DNA of 64,000 bases from Marinilabiliaceae bacterium JC040 (GTDB lineage: Bacteria; Bacteroidota; Bacteroidia; Bacteroidales; Marinifilaceae): NCBI GenBank assembly GCA_022496785.1, contig SNAP01000007.1:62147-126146 (forward strand). Direction: 5' to 3'. Under the pieces are notes generated by a model. It worked only from the letters and a program-made list of their open reading frames with translations. It was not told where the DNA came from and made no database searches. Within the stretch, counting starts at the first letter, position 1. Every line of letters starts with the position of its first letter. Shown piece by piece: positions 53,647 through 62,710 of the stretch. A program made the translations under genes and the position numbers.

Positions 53647-55224
53647 ATGAAAAATTACGTTAAACATTTAATTTGGGCTTTTTTAGGTTTAGCCTTAGCA
53701 GTATCTTCTTGTAAAAAAGACGACACAATTCCAAAACCTCTTATAGAAAACTCTAAAACAGCGTTTGAAATTTATACTGACGAAAGCGTAAGTATAGAAC
53801 CTAAAGTTACTTCAGAAGGAGAATCTACTTATAAATGGGTAGAAGATGAAAAAGAAATATCAAAAGAACCTATTTTGGTATACACTTCAAAAGAAGTAAA
53901 AGAACACACAATAAGTCTAACAGTAATAAATGACGGTGGAGAATCTAAAATTGACTATACTGTAAATGTAAAGGCAATACCTCTTCCTACTGTTGAAATT
54001 CCAAATAAAGATGGCAAGGTAAACGCTAAAATACATAGCGAAACAACCATTACTCCTACTATTAAAAGTATAAGAAATGTAACTTACAAATGGGTTTTAA
54101 ACGAAGAAACTCTTTCAACAGAAAAAATTCTAAAATACACTTTCAAAAAAGAAGGAACTTTCAATCTTAAACTTATAGCAACAAACTCTAGTGGTTCTAC
54201 AGAAAAGGTGATTAAAGTTGAAACTTCAAACTACTTTGCTAATGGAGTTTTTGTTCTAAACGAAGGTAATATGACTAGCGAAAGTGGATTCGTTAATTTT
54301 ATATATCCAAACGGAAGTAGAATCGATTATGCATACAAGAATGCTAATTCAGGAACTCAATTAGGTAACGTAATACAAGATATGTGGTTAGCAAATGGTA
54401 AAGCATACTTTGTTGCTCAAAATGGACCTGAACAAATAACAGTTGCAAATGCTCAAACATTAGTAAAAGAGAAATCTTATACTAAAGATGGTAAACTAAG
54501 TTGGCCTACACATATTGTTGTTGCAAGCAATTCTAGAGCATATGTTAGAGACAATTCTGGACTTCATGCTGTAGATATTAGCGGAGAAATCACTCCTCAC
54601 ACAGAAGTAATTTGCAAAGCAAATAAACAAATAATGGACTATATCAAAGGTAAAGTATATGTTGGAGGAGAAAATATTATCAACATTATTAACCCAGAAA
54701 CAGATAAAGTAATAAAAACAATAGAGCTAGATGCTAAAATAACTTCTGGAATAAAAGAAGGAAAAGATCAATGTATATGGGTATCTACAAACAATAACAG
54801 TCTTTATAAGATTAATACAACTACAGATGCAATCATAAAAAGATATTCAATTCCTACAGAATTCTCAATGAAAGCTGGTTTCATTCCTTCTAATGGATTA
54901 TGTGCTAGTAAACAAGAAGATATTGTATATTGGAAATCATCATCTTGGGGTAAAGCATACCTATATAAGTTTGATGCTTCTACTGAAAAAGCAGAACTGT
55001 TTATTGATTTTAAGAAAGAATATACCGATTCTAATATCACATACGGTGAAGTTGCTGTTCACCCTGTAACAGGAAATATTTATATCGATCTAATTAAAGG
55101 ATATGGAGCCGATTATCTTATTAATTTCTTATATGTTATTGCTCCTGATAAGACATTAGTACAAACGCATAAAAACTGTACTCATTTTCATACTTCATGC
55201 TATTTCACTGAAGATTTTAAATAA
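53647..55224 (+). CDS. BtuG-like beta-propeller lipoprotein with PKD domains
   Basis: A 525-residue lipoprotein (lipobox AVSSC). Two PKD/Ig-like domains (about 30-110 and 115-192) precede a seven-bladed YncE/DUF5074-type propeller (about 198-525), starting at FANGVFVLNEGNMTSESGFVNF. BtuG of Bacteroides is a surface propeller that binds B12 with very high affinity and feeds BtuB. This gene is the first after the cobalamin riboswitch, which supports the same role. The second PKD module is closely related to one in the gene at 56625. A terminator-like hairpin follows. Confidence 0.82.
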   Translation: MKNYVKHLIWAFLGLALAVSSCKKDDTIPKPLIENSKTAFEIYTDESVSIEPKVTSEGESTYKWVEDEKEISKEPILVYTSKEVKEHTISLTVINDGGESKIDYTVNVKAIPLPTVEIPNKDGKVNAKIHSETTITPTIKSIRNVTYKWVLNEETLSTEKILKYTFKKEGTFNLKLIATNSSGSTEKVIKVETSNYFANGVFVLNEGNMTSESGFVNFIYPNGSRIDYAYKNANSGTQLGNVIQDMWLANGKAYFVAQNGPEQITVANAQTLVKEKSYTKDGKLSWPTHIVVASNSRAYVRDNSGLHAVDISGEITPHTEVICKANKQIMDYIKGKVYVGGENIINIINPETDKVIKTIELDAKITSGIKEGKDQCIWVSTNNNSLYKINTTTDAIIKRYSIPTEFSMKAGFIPSNGLCASKQEDIVYWKSSSWGKAYLYKFDASTEKAELFIDFKKEYTDSNITYGEVAVHPVTGNIYIDLIKGYGADYLINFLYVIAPDKTLVQTHKNCTHFHTSCYFTEDFK

Positions 55225-55229
55225 AAAAC

Positions 55230-55265
55230 AATTTAGGACATAAAACAATTATGTCCTAAATTTTA
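55230..55265 (+). terminator. terminator-like hairpin inside the B12 locus
   Basis: A perfect 13-bp stem (55230-55242 with 55250-55262), a 7-base loop and a short T run. The next gene of the locus starts 58 bases later on the same strand. Confidence 0.75.
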
Positions 55266-55322
55266 ATTCCCAATATTTTACTTAAGAAACGTATTATTAC
55301 GAACAAAAAAACTAAACACATT

Positions 55323-56612
55323 ATGAAGAAAAAATTAAGTTTAAGTCTAAAGTTTATACTACTTCTATTTCTAGTATATTCTTGTTCTGAAGATTCATAT
55401 CTTTCAGATAACGAACCACTATTTGAAAGCAACAACATTAAACTTTCAACTATTTCTAACAACCTTCCAATAGATTACAAAAATGGAGTATATGTAGTTA
55501 TGGAAGGCAATATGTCTGATCAAAATGGTAGTCTGTCATTTATAGATAATTCAGGTAAAATTCATCCTTCAATATATTTTAGTGCGAATAAAACGTATGT
55601 TGGCAATGTTCTACAAGATGTATATGTATACGACAACAAGATATATATGATTACACAAAATGGAAGTAAGAATGGTGGAGATGGAAGATTTGTTGTTGCA
55701 GATGCAAAAACAATGAAACGAGAAAAAATTTATTCTGGTTCAGGCATTAATGATTCTAAAATATGGCCACAACACATCACTGTTATTAATAAAGACAAAG
55801 CCTACATAAGATACTCAACATCCGATCTTGAAAAATCATCTGGAATAAGAATCTTCAATTTTAAAAGTGGAAAATTATCTAGTGAAGATATAAATGGAAC
55901 AAGAGGAGCATTTACTGTCTCTGGCTCAACAAAAATAAGAATGGTATTATATAATAATAAAGTATTTGCTCCTTGTGGACATGATTTATGCATTATTGAT
56001 ACAAAAACAGATAAAATAATTAAAAGAATATCTTTTAAGAAACAAATAAAAGGAATAGTAAAAGGTCATGATGGTAATATATGGATGACTATAGCTGGTA
56101 CATATACAGGAAACCAAAATTGGGGAACTACCTACACAAGTCCATCTACAATAGTAGGAATCAATCCTACAACATATAATATTATCAAAACTGTAAATCT
56201 TCCTTCTGGCATGAATTTCCCTGTTGCCACATGGACTCCTTCAATCGGAATGAGTGCTAGCTATACAGAGAATGCAATCTTTTTCTGGAATGGTCCTTTT
56301 AAAGCTTATTCTGTATACAGATATGATATAAACACAGGATTAATAAAAGAACTTATAAATATAGAAAATGAAGAAGATTTAAGTGGTTATACAGTATATG
56401 GATATGTAGGTACAGATAATAAAAACAATTTATACATAGGAACAACAAACTACTTAAGTACAAAAATTATTGTAATAGATTCTAAGACAGGAAAAAGAAA
56501 AGATATCAGATATCTACAAATGGATAAAGATCAAGATAATAAAATAGACAATTACTATTTCATCAATAGTGGTAGTCCATCAGGAATAGACTCATATTAT
56601 AGATTTAAATAA
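55323..56612 (+). CDS. BtuG-like beta-propeller lipoprotein without PKD domains
   Basis: A 429-residue lipoprotein (lipobox LVYSC). After a short linker the DUF5074/YncE propeller begins at YKNGVYVVMEGNMSDQNGSLSF, clearly paralogous to the gene at 53647 and to that at 60431. All have G-V/L-F/Y-V...EGN, a GNVLQD/GDVAQS element and a WPQHITV/WPTHIVV/PRYIHFV strand. It probably binds cobalamin or a related corrinoid at the cell surface. It is 12 bases before the PKD lipoprotein gene. Confidence 0.8.
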   Translation: MKKKLSLSLKFILLLFLVYSCSEDSYLSDNEPLFESNNIKLSTISNNLPIDYKNGVYVVMEGNMSDQNGSLSFIDNSGKIHPSIYFSANKTYVGNVLQDVYVYDNKIYMITQNGSKNGGDGRFVVADAKTMKREKIYSGSGINDSKIWPQHITVINKDKAYIRYSTSDLEKSSGIRIFNFKSGKLSSEDINGTRGAFTVSGSTKIRMVLYNNKVFAPCGHDLCIIDTKTDKIIKRISFKKQIKGIVKGHDGNIWMTIAGTYTGNQNWGTTYTSPSTIVGINPTTYNIIKTVNLPSGMNFPVATWTPSIGMSASYTENAIFFWNGPFKAYSVYRYDINTGLIKELINIENEEDLSGYTVYGYVGTDNKNNLYIGTTNYLSTKIIVIDSKTGKRKDIRYLQMDKDQDNKIDNYYFINSGSPSGIDSYYRFK

Positions 56613-56624
56613 AAAGCATTAAAA

Positions 56625-58319
56625 ATGAAACAATTATCATTAAAGATTCTAATAGGAATCTTAGGACTTTGCTTATGTGTTTCATCATGTAAAGATGAAG
56701 ATATAGCACCAGCAAAAGTAAGTTTTGAAATCCCAGTAGAAGGTTACAACGCCTATATGGGAGATGAAATCATCATTAAACCAACAGTAGAAAGTAAAAG
56801 TGGTGTTACTCACGAATGGATTGAATTAGAGAAAGTAATATCAAGAGAAGCTACTCTTAAATATAAAAGTTTAAAACCTGGAGTACACATCATCAAATAT
56901 ATAGCAACAAACGATGATGGAAAAACAGAAGAAACAATAAACATCACAATTAAAAAAGTAGACAAACCTGTAATTGAAATAAAAGTTCCATCTACAGGAT
57001 TCGAAATTGCTAAAGAAAAGACTTTAAAGATTGAAGCTAAAATTACTTCAATAAAAGAATGTAAATACGAATGGAAAGAAGGAGATAAAGTCATTTCAAA
57101 CGAACTAATTCTTAATTACAAATCAAAAGAAGTAAAAGAACACAAACTAAAATTAAAAGTTACAAACATAGGAGGTTCAGCAGAAAAAGAAATCACTATT
57201 AATGTTGTAACAACAGAAAAGCCAACTGCCACATTTGGAGACAAAAAAATATTCTATGGAGAAAGAAATAAAAGTTTGGTAATTAAACCTACTGTAAAAA
57301 CAGAAGGAGAAACAACATATAAATGGTTAATAGATGGTGTTATTTATTCAAAAGTAAAAGATTTAACATACATACCAAATAAAAATGGTTGTACACTTCT
57401 TACCTACGAAGTCACTAATAATGCAGGATCAAATAGCTACAATTTAAACCTAATAGTAGGATATAGAGCCATCACTGAATCTTCATCACTACAAGTTAAT
57501 AAAGTGTACGAATTCAGACCAGCTCCAGGACAATTTGTAAACGAAAGTTACACATGTAATACAATGGAAGAAGCAAATGAATTCGCATTAAAAGCTCTAC
57601 ATGATAAAAACATGTACCTATCTCTAGGAGGTTTTGGAGGATATGTAGTAATGGGATTCGATCATAGCATAATAGATAGAGAAGGAAAAGATGTACTAAT
57701 TAAAGGAAATTCATTTACAGGTCCTAGTGGATGTAGTTGCGAACCAGGAATTGTAGAAGTAATGCAAGACACAAATGGTAATGGTCTACCAGATGACGAA
57801 TGGTACGAACTAAAAGGAGAAAACTATGATGATGCAACAACAATCAAAGAATATGAAATCACATACTTCAGACCAGAATCTCCAAGTCAAAATGTAAAAT
57901 GGAAAGACAACCAAGGAAATGAAGGATGTATCGATTACTTAGGAATGTTCCATTCTCAGCCATACTATTATCCATTATGGATAGCAGAAGATTCATATAC
58001 TCTTAAAGGAACTAGATTAAAAGCTAGAACTGTACAAGATCCTAGTACAGGTTTTTGGTCAAATATGATGTTTGAAAAAGGATATGTAGACAATTATGAA
58101 ATACAAGCAGATGAAGACATCAATGATATAAATAATGAATCATCATACGGAGGTAATACATTTGAAATAAGTAATGCTATTGACAAACATGGAAATCCAG
58201 TAAAATTAGGATTTATAGATTTTGTTAAAGTATACACAGGTGTAAATGTAAAAGCTGGATGGTTAGGGGAAAACTCTACAGAAATCTTTGTTATTGAAGA
58301 TTTACCTATAAAAAAATAA
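56625..58319 (+). CDS. PKD-domain surface lipoprotein of the B12 locus
   Basis: A 564-residue lipoprotein (lipobox CVSSC). Three PKD/Ig-like domains (about 28-112, 113-195 and 197-277) precede a distinct C-terminal domain (about 285-564). That domain has GGFGGYVVMGFDHSI, SGCSCEPGIVEVMQDTNGNGLPDDEWYELKG and a calcium-like DTNGNGLPDDE loop. This domain occurs in Bacteroides surface proteins near btuB/btuG. It could correspond to a second type of cobalamin binder (BtuH-like), but that is my inference. A strong hairpin follows. Confidence 0.72.
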   Translation: MKQLSLKILIGILGLCLCVSSCKDEDIAPAKVSFEIPVEGYNAYMGDEIIIKPTVESKSGVTHEWIELEKVISREATLKYKSLKPGVHIIKYIATNDDGKTEETINITIKKVDKPVIEIKVPSTGFEIAKEKTLKIEAKITSIKECKYEWKEGDKVISNELILNYKSKEVKEHKLKLKVTNIGGSAEKEITINVVTTEKPTATFGDKKIFYGERNKSLVIKPTVKTEGETTYKWLIDGVIYSKVKDLTYIPNKNGCTLLTYEVTNNAGSNSYNLNLIVGYRAITESSSLQVNKVYEFRPAPGQFVNESYTCNTMEEANEFALKALHDKNMYLSLGGFGGYVVMGFDHSIIDREGKDVLIKGNSFTGPSGCSCEPGIVEVMQDTNGNGLPDDEWYELKGENYDDATTIKEYEITYFRPESPSQNVKWKDNQGNEGCIDYLGMFHSQPYYYPLWIAEDSYTLKGTRLKARTVQDPSTGFWSNMMFEKGYVDNYEIQADEDINDINNESSYGGNTFEISNAIDKHGNPVKLGFIDFVKVYTGVNVKAGWLGENSTEIFVIEDLPIKK

Positions 58320-58326
58320 TATAATA

Positions 58327-58392
58327 AAATCTCAAAGTTCTAAAGAAAGACTTTTTCTATTGGGTTTAGTATTTAGAACTTGAGGTTTTTTT
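58327..58392 (+). terminator. terminator-like hairpin before the btuB-like gene
   Basis: AAAATCTCAAAGTTCTAAA (58327-58345) pairs with 58372-58390, with one bulge and one G-T pair, and seven Ts close it. The receptor ATG lies 18 bases downstream. Confidence 0.72.
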
Positions 58393-58409
58393 ATAAAAAA
58401 GAATTAATA

Positions 58410-60431
58410 ATGAAATTAATCTTAAAAATATCATTTAGTATCATTATATCATTTCTGCTCTTTACTGAAGTAAATGGACAGATTTACAATTTAAAAGATA
58501 CGGTAAAGCTACATGAAGTCACAATCTTTGGTAAAAGAAAGATAGAACAAATTGGAGTAACACGAACAAAAGTTGATTCAACAGTACTTAAATCATCAAT
58601 TTGCAATACACTAACAGAAGTTCTATCTCAAAACACAACAATTTACATAAAAAGTTACGGTAGAGGTTCTATGTCAACAGCCTCATTTAGAGGAACAGCA
58701 CCATCCCACACTCAAGTCAGTTGGAACGGAATGAAACTAAACTCACCTATGCTTGGAATGGTCGACTTCTCACTTATACCATCATATTTTATCGACGATT
58801 TAACCCTACTACACGGAGCAGGATCTGTAGATGTAAGCGATGGAGCATTAGGGGGAGCAATTGTATTAACAAACAAAAAGATTAAAGAAAAATATAAACT
58901 TCATTTCATACAAGGAATTGCAAGTTATAATACCTACGATTCATACTTAAAGTTTAATTATTCACTTGGTAAATGGTATTTTTCTTCAAGACTATATCAT
59001 GTTCAATCAAAGAATGATTTTTCATATAGAAATCTAGATAAATCCTTAGAATGGCAAATTGATAGCAAGGGAAGAAAATATAAAACTGTTGAAGATGCTC
59101 CAAAAGATTACAACAAGAATGGAGAATTTCAAAATAGCCACTATCTTCAAGAAGTATACTACAAACTAGATAATTTCAACAAATTCTCATTTATAAGTTG
59201 GCTATATCATTCAGATAGAAGTCTACCCACCCTTACAGTAAATTGGAGCGATCTTGATAAACTAAATACTAATAAACAAGAAGATTTAGGAATACGATCT
59301 GTTTTCAGTTGGAAACATACCAAAGAGAAATACGACATATTAGGAAGATTAGGGTATTCATATAACGAATTAAACTATCTTCTTAAAAACAAAGTAACAA
59401 ACGGCACAAATATAGCCATAAACTCACGTAGTAAAGTAAAGAATATCTACTCAGAAATAAACTCAAGCTACTACCCTATTAAAGATTTTAAAATCACTGG
59501 AAAAATAAACTACAATCTTTTCAATGTAGATTCCTATGAATCTAAAAAGAGAACAGGATACATAAAATACAGATCAGAGTTATCAACATATTTAGCTATC
59601 AGATATAAAGCATTTGGATTTTGGGGTTTATCTTATAATGTAAGAAAGACATTCAACAACGACATCACCTCTCCCCTAATAAATGCATTCTTAACAGACT
59701 TTCTAATATGGAAAAAATACAATCTAATTTTAAAATCTTCAATAGTTAAAAACTATCATATACCCACTTTAAACGACTTATACTTTATACCTGGGGGTAA
59801 TCCCAATTTAAAAACAGAAGATGGTAAAACTGTAGATGTAGGCTTAGAATTTTCTAAACCTCTAGAAAAAGGATTAATATCAGGATCAGCAACATACTAC
59901 TATTCAGATATAAAAAACTGGATTGTTTGGATTCCAACATTCAAAGGATTTTGGGAACCTAAAAACGTAAGAAAAGTTATAGCTAAAGGGATAGAATTAA
60001 AAATGACTTTCCAAAAAGAGATTGGAGATTGGAAAATCTATTCCAGTGGAACATGGGGACAAACAATATCAACAAATCACGGAGATCCTACCTCTTGGGG
60101 AGATGAATCTGTTGGTAAACAATTGATTTATGTTCCTAAATACTCTTCAAGCTTAATGACAAGAATACAATACAAGAAATATTTCATCTCTCATAAATAT
60201 TACCACTATAGTAGAAGATTCACAACATCGAGTAACGATATAACAGAAAGAGACGATGTACTTCCATTCATCATGAACAACCTAACAATAGGTAGATCAT
60301 TTAAAATAAAGAAAATAAATTTAGATGTAAGTTGTATAATAAACAATCTATTTGACGAACAATATCAATCTGTTTTAAAAAGACCTATGCCACTTAGGAA
60401 CTACAATTTATTAATTTCAATTCAATTATAA
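58410..60431 (+). CDS. btuB: BtuB-like TonB-dependent cobalamin receptor
   Basis: A 673-residue outer-membrane receptor from the ATG at 58410; an in-frame TTG ten codons upstream lies in the terminator-like hairpin and was rejected. The signal ends EVNGQ, and a TonB-box-like DTVKLHEVTIFGK follows. The plug has SYGRGSMSTASFRGTAPSHTQVSWNGMKLN and VDVSDGALGGAIVLTNK. The barrel ends with NLLISIQL. The riboswitch and three BtuG-like partners indicate B12 or corrinoid import. Its stop and the next start share a base (TAATG). Confidence 0.85.
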   Translation: MKLILKISFSIIISFLLFTEVNGQIYNLKDTVKLHEVTIFGKRKIEQIGVTRTKVDSTVLKSSICNTLTEVLSQNTTIYIKSYGRGSMSTASFRGTAPSHTQVSWNGMKLNSPMLGMVDFSLIPSYFIDDLTLLHGAGSVDVSDGALGGAIVLTNKKIKEKYKLHFIQGIASYNTYDSYLKFNYSLGKWYFSSRLYHVQSKNDFSYRNLDKSLEWQIDSKGRKYKTVEDAPKDYNKNGEFQNSHYLQEVYYKLDNFNKFSFISWLYHSDRSLPTLTVNWSDLDKLNTNKQEDLGIRSVFSWKHTKEKYDILGRLGYSYNELNYLLKNKVTNGTNIAINSRSKVKNIYSEINSSYYPIKDFKITGKINYNLFNVDSYESKKRTGYIKYRSELSTYLAIRYKAFGFWGLSYNVRKTFNNDITSPLINAFLTDFLIWKKYNLILKSSIVKNYHIPTLNDLYFIPGGNPNLKTEDGKTVDVGLEFSKPLEKGLISGSATYYYSDIKNWIVWIPTFKGFWEPKNVRKVIAKGIELKMTFQKEIGDWKIYSSGTWGQTISTNHGDPTSWGDESVGKQLIYVPKYSSSLMTRIQYKKYFISHKYYHYSRRFTTSSNDITERDDVLPFIMNNLTIGRSFKIKKINLDVSCIINNLFDEQYQSVLKRPMPLRNYNLLISIQL

Positions 60432-61495
60432 TGAAAAGTTTAAGATATATATTAATACTCTTTATTTGTCTAATAAGCATGACATCTTGCATGGATGAAA
60501 TTGTTAGATATCAGAAAAAAATAGATTCCAGTTCAAGAGGATTATTTATTACAAATGAAGGAAATTTCATGTATGGTTCTGCTTCATTATCATACTATAA
60601 TATCAAAGAAAAGAAAGTAGAGAATGACGTATTCTATTCTGTAAATGGTATTCCATTAGGAGATGTTGCTCAATCTATGACAATTCACAATGGTATAGCA
60701 TATATAGTTGTAAACAATTCAAATGTAATATTTGGAATAGACCCAAACACATGTGAATTAAAAGGTATGATAACAGGGTTAATATCACCAAGATACATAC
60801 ATTTTGTAAGTGATACCAAAGCATATGTTACCGATTTATATGAATTTGCAATAACAGTAATTAATCCTAAGACATTTGCAATAACAAAGAAAATAGATGT
60901 AAAGGTTCCTGGAATTAATCAACACCCTACGGAACAGATGGTACAGTATAAGAATTTCTTATTTATAAACTGTTGGTCATACGACAATAAAATACTTGTT
61001 TTAGATACCAATACCGATAAGGTAGTAGATGAAATTACAGTACCTATTCAACCTACATCTTTAGCTATAGACAAATACAACAAAATATGGACTGTAACAG
61101 ATGGTGGTTACGAAGGTAGCCCATATGGACACGAAGCTCCATCTCTATTGCGAATAGATGCAGAAACAAGAAAAATAGAAAAGAAATTCACATTCGAATT
61201 TGGTGATTGGCCTTCTGAAGTTTGTTTAAATGGTGCACGAGATACTTTATATTTTATAAACAAATCGGTATGGCGTTTAAATGTAAAAGCTAATGAGTTT
61301 CCCAAGAAACCATTTATTCCATTTAAAAAGACAAAATTCTATGGTCTAACAGTCGATCCTGTTACTAGTGAAGTCTATTTAGCTGATGCAATCGACTATG
61401 TTCAGAAAGGAGTCGTTTATAGATATACAGCCTCTGGAAAAGAAGTTGATAGATTTAAAGTTGGTATTATACCAGGTGCTTTTTGCTTTAAATAA
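60431..61495 (+). CDS. btuG: BtuG-like beta-propeller lipoprotein
   Basis: A 354-residue lipoprotein (lipobox MTSC) consisting almost entirely of a seven-bladed YncE/DUF5074 propeller. Repeated elements include SRGLFITNEGNF, INPKTFAITKKIDV, LDTNTDKVVDEI and WTVTDGGYEGSPYGHEAPSLLRIDAETRKI. Its size and its position immediately behind btuB (ATG overlapping the TAA) are those of classical BtuG. It probably forms the lid that hands B12 to the receptor. It ends the operon, with a terminator after it. Confidence 0.87.
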   Translation: MKSLRYILILFICLISMTSCMDEIVRYQKKIDSSSRGLFITNEGNFMYGSASLSYYNIKEKKVENDVFYSVNGIPLGDVAQSMTIHNGIAYIVVNNSNVIFGIDPNTCELKGMITGLISPRYIHFVSDTKAYVTDLYEFAITVINPKTFAITKKIDVKVPGINQHPTEQMVQYKNFLFINCWSYDNKILVLDTNTDKVVDEITVPIQPTSLAIDKYNKIWTVTDGGYEGSPYGHEAPSLLRIDAETRKIEKKFTFEFGDWPSEVCLNGARDTLYFINKSVWRLNVKANEFPKKPFIPFKKTKFYGLTVDPVTSEVYLADAIDYVQKGVVYRYTASGKEVDRFKVGIIPGAFCFK

Positions 61496-61527
61496 TATCT
61501 TTAAAATTAGATTTCTAATCATAGAAG

Positions 61528-61566
61528 AACCCCTAATTACTAATTGTATTTAGGGGTTTTATTTTT
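61528..61566 (+). terminator. terminator of the B12 locus
   Basis: AACCCCTAA (61528-61536) pairs with TTAGGGGTT (61550-61558), followed by a T-rich tail. A diverged copy lies at 62677-62703. Confidence 0.82.
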
Positions 61567-62071
61567 AGAATCGTTTCTTAATTAGTTTTTTTATTAAAAC
61601 GTATAAAATGTATAGAACGATAAATATTACATTTATAAATCCAAAAAGAGTCATCATAACTTCAGTGATAGATAAACAGAACGAAAATATAAAAAACCCA
61701 ATATTTATCAAAAACATTAAAGTCCACCATTTTAGTATATCTCTTCTAAAAATTTCTTTACCAATATCTAACCATAAATAAACCGTATAAAAATTTATCC
61801 AAAAACTAGCACTACCAACCATAATACACATAATTATTAATGCATAGTACAAAGAACTAAGAATAGCTATTATTATGAGAAGAATTAATATTATTATAAA
61901 TCTTATGGTGAACTTAATCCTATCCTCTTTTTTATAATATTCTTTTAATCTGTTATAAATTCCTACACCTAAACTAGCATTAAAACTTCCTATTTTTGAA
62001 TTAAATTTATTCTTATTAGCATTAAACTCCTTCTTTTGATTCTTGACTTTCTTCTGCATAGATTGTCTCAT
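61565..62071 (-). CDS. membrane protein of a duplicated family, unknown
   Basis: A 168-residue protein. A basic N-terminal region (1-60, rich in Lys and Asn) precedes about four membrane helices (60-82, 86-104, 118-136 and 140-160). Between helices lies the amphipathic segment VYLWLDIGKEIFRRDILKWWTLMF, and the C-terminus is YVLIKKLIKKRF. The last 100 residues closely match the protein at 62711, so the two are tandem paralogues. No family is recognised. The lipoprotein gene lies 16 bases upstream and is probably co-transcribed. Confidence 0.7.
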   Translation of the reverse strand: MRQSMQKKVKNQKKEFNANKNKFNSKIGSFNASLGVGIYNRLKEYYKKEDRIKFTIRFIIILILLIIIAILSSLYYALIIMCIMVGSASFWINFYTVYLWLDIGKEIFRRDILKWWTLMFLINIGFFIFSFCLSITEVMMTLFGFINVIFIVLYILYVLIKKLIKKRF

Positions 62072-62087
62072 TTTTAGTGTTTTCTTA

Positions 62088-62591
62088 CTAAAAGCATTTA
62101 TCTTCTATCATTTTTATCTGACCGTTAATTTTATACTTACTACAACTAGTATATTTGCTAGTATAAATATAAAACCTATTCTCTATTAATAAAGTTGGTA
62201 ATTTATCATTACAAATTATAATTGTATCTTTTACGATTTTGTTATCAACAAAGAAAGTTCCATAAATCTGACAATACTCAATAAACATCTCATTACCCTT
62301 TATTAGATAATTCCCTTTATAAATCTTATAACCAGGTTCTACACAATATACTAAAGAGTCGTTATCTAATAATTCTTGTTCACTTGATACAAAATAGAAT
62401 AAACTATCAGAAGCAAAATATATAGTTTTAAATCCTTCTATCTTTCGTCTATCAATCTCTGGAATTCCTGACTTTGGAGACTTCCAATCAATAATTTTAG
62501 GAATCCAATACTTGCCAGTAAAATCAACTTTTTGTACAGAAGATTCACAACCCATAATCAACATAACTATACATATCAAAAATATTCTCAT
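62088..62591 (-). CDS. small lipoprotein, unknown
   Basis: A 167-residue lipoprotein (lipobox MLIMGC, Cys15). The mature part is rich in beta-strands and aromatic residues, with cysteines spread through the second half (VYCVEPGY, YCQIYG, IICND, SCSKYK and a terminal KCF). The opening DFTGKYWIPKIIDW resembles lipocalin-like folds, but I do not claim a match. It lies between the two paralogous membrane-protein genes, with 16 bases to the one downstream. Confidence 0.7.
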   Translation of the reverse strand: MRIFLICIVMLIMGCESSVQKVDFTGKYWIPKIIDWKSPKSGIPEIDRRKIEGFKTIYFASDSLFYFVSSEQELLDNDSLVYCVEPGYKIYKGNYLIKGNEMFIEYCQIYGTFFVDNKIVKDTIIICNDKLPTLLIENRFYIYTSKYTSCSKYKINGQIKMIEDKCF

Positions 62592-62676
62592 AACTTATTA
62601 TTTTATACACATGGAGTTTGATTATAAACATTATTCCAAAAAGAATTAAATATAAGATTCTAAATAATATTTAAAT

Positions 62677-62703
62677 CCCCTAAACACTAATTGTATTTAG
62701 GGG
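62677..62703. terminator. diverged copy of the 61528 terminator
   Basis: CCCCTAAA (62677-62684) pairs with TTTAGGGG (62696-62703). The T tail is weak on the minus strand, the direction of the gene ending at 62711. Confidence 0.55.
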
Positions 62704-62710
62704 TTTATTT

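Noticed and set aside
58320-58409. A second cobalamin riboswitch before btuB
   Set aside because: The space is too short and has no B12 box; only a terminator-like hairpin is present.
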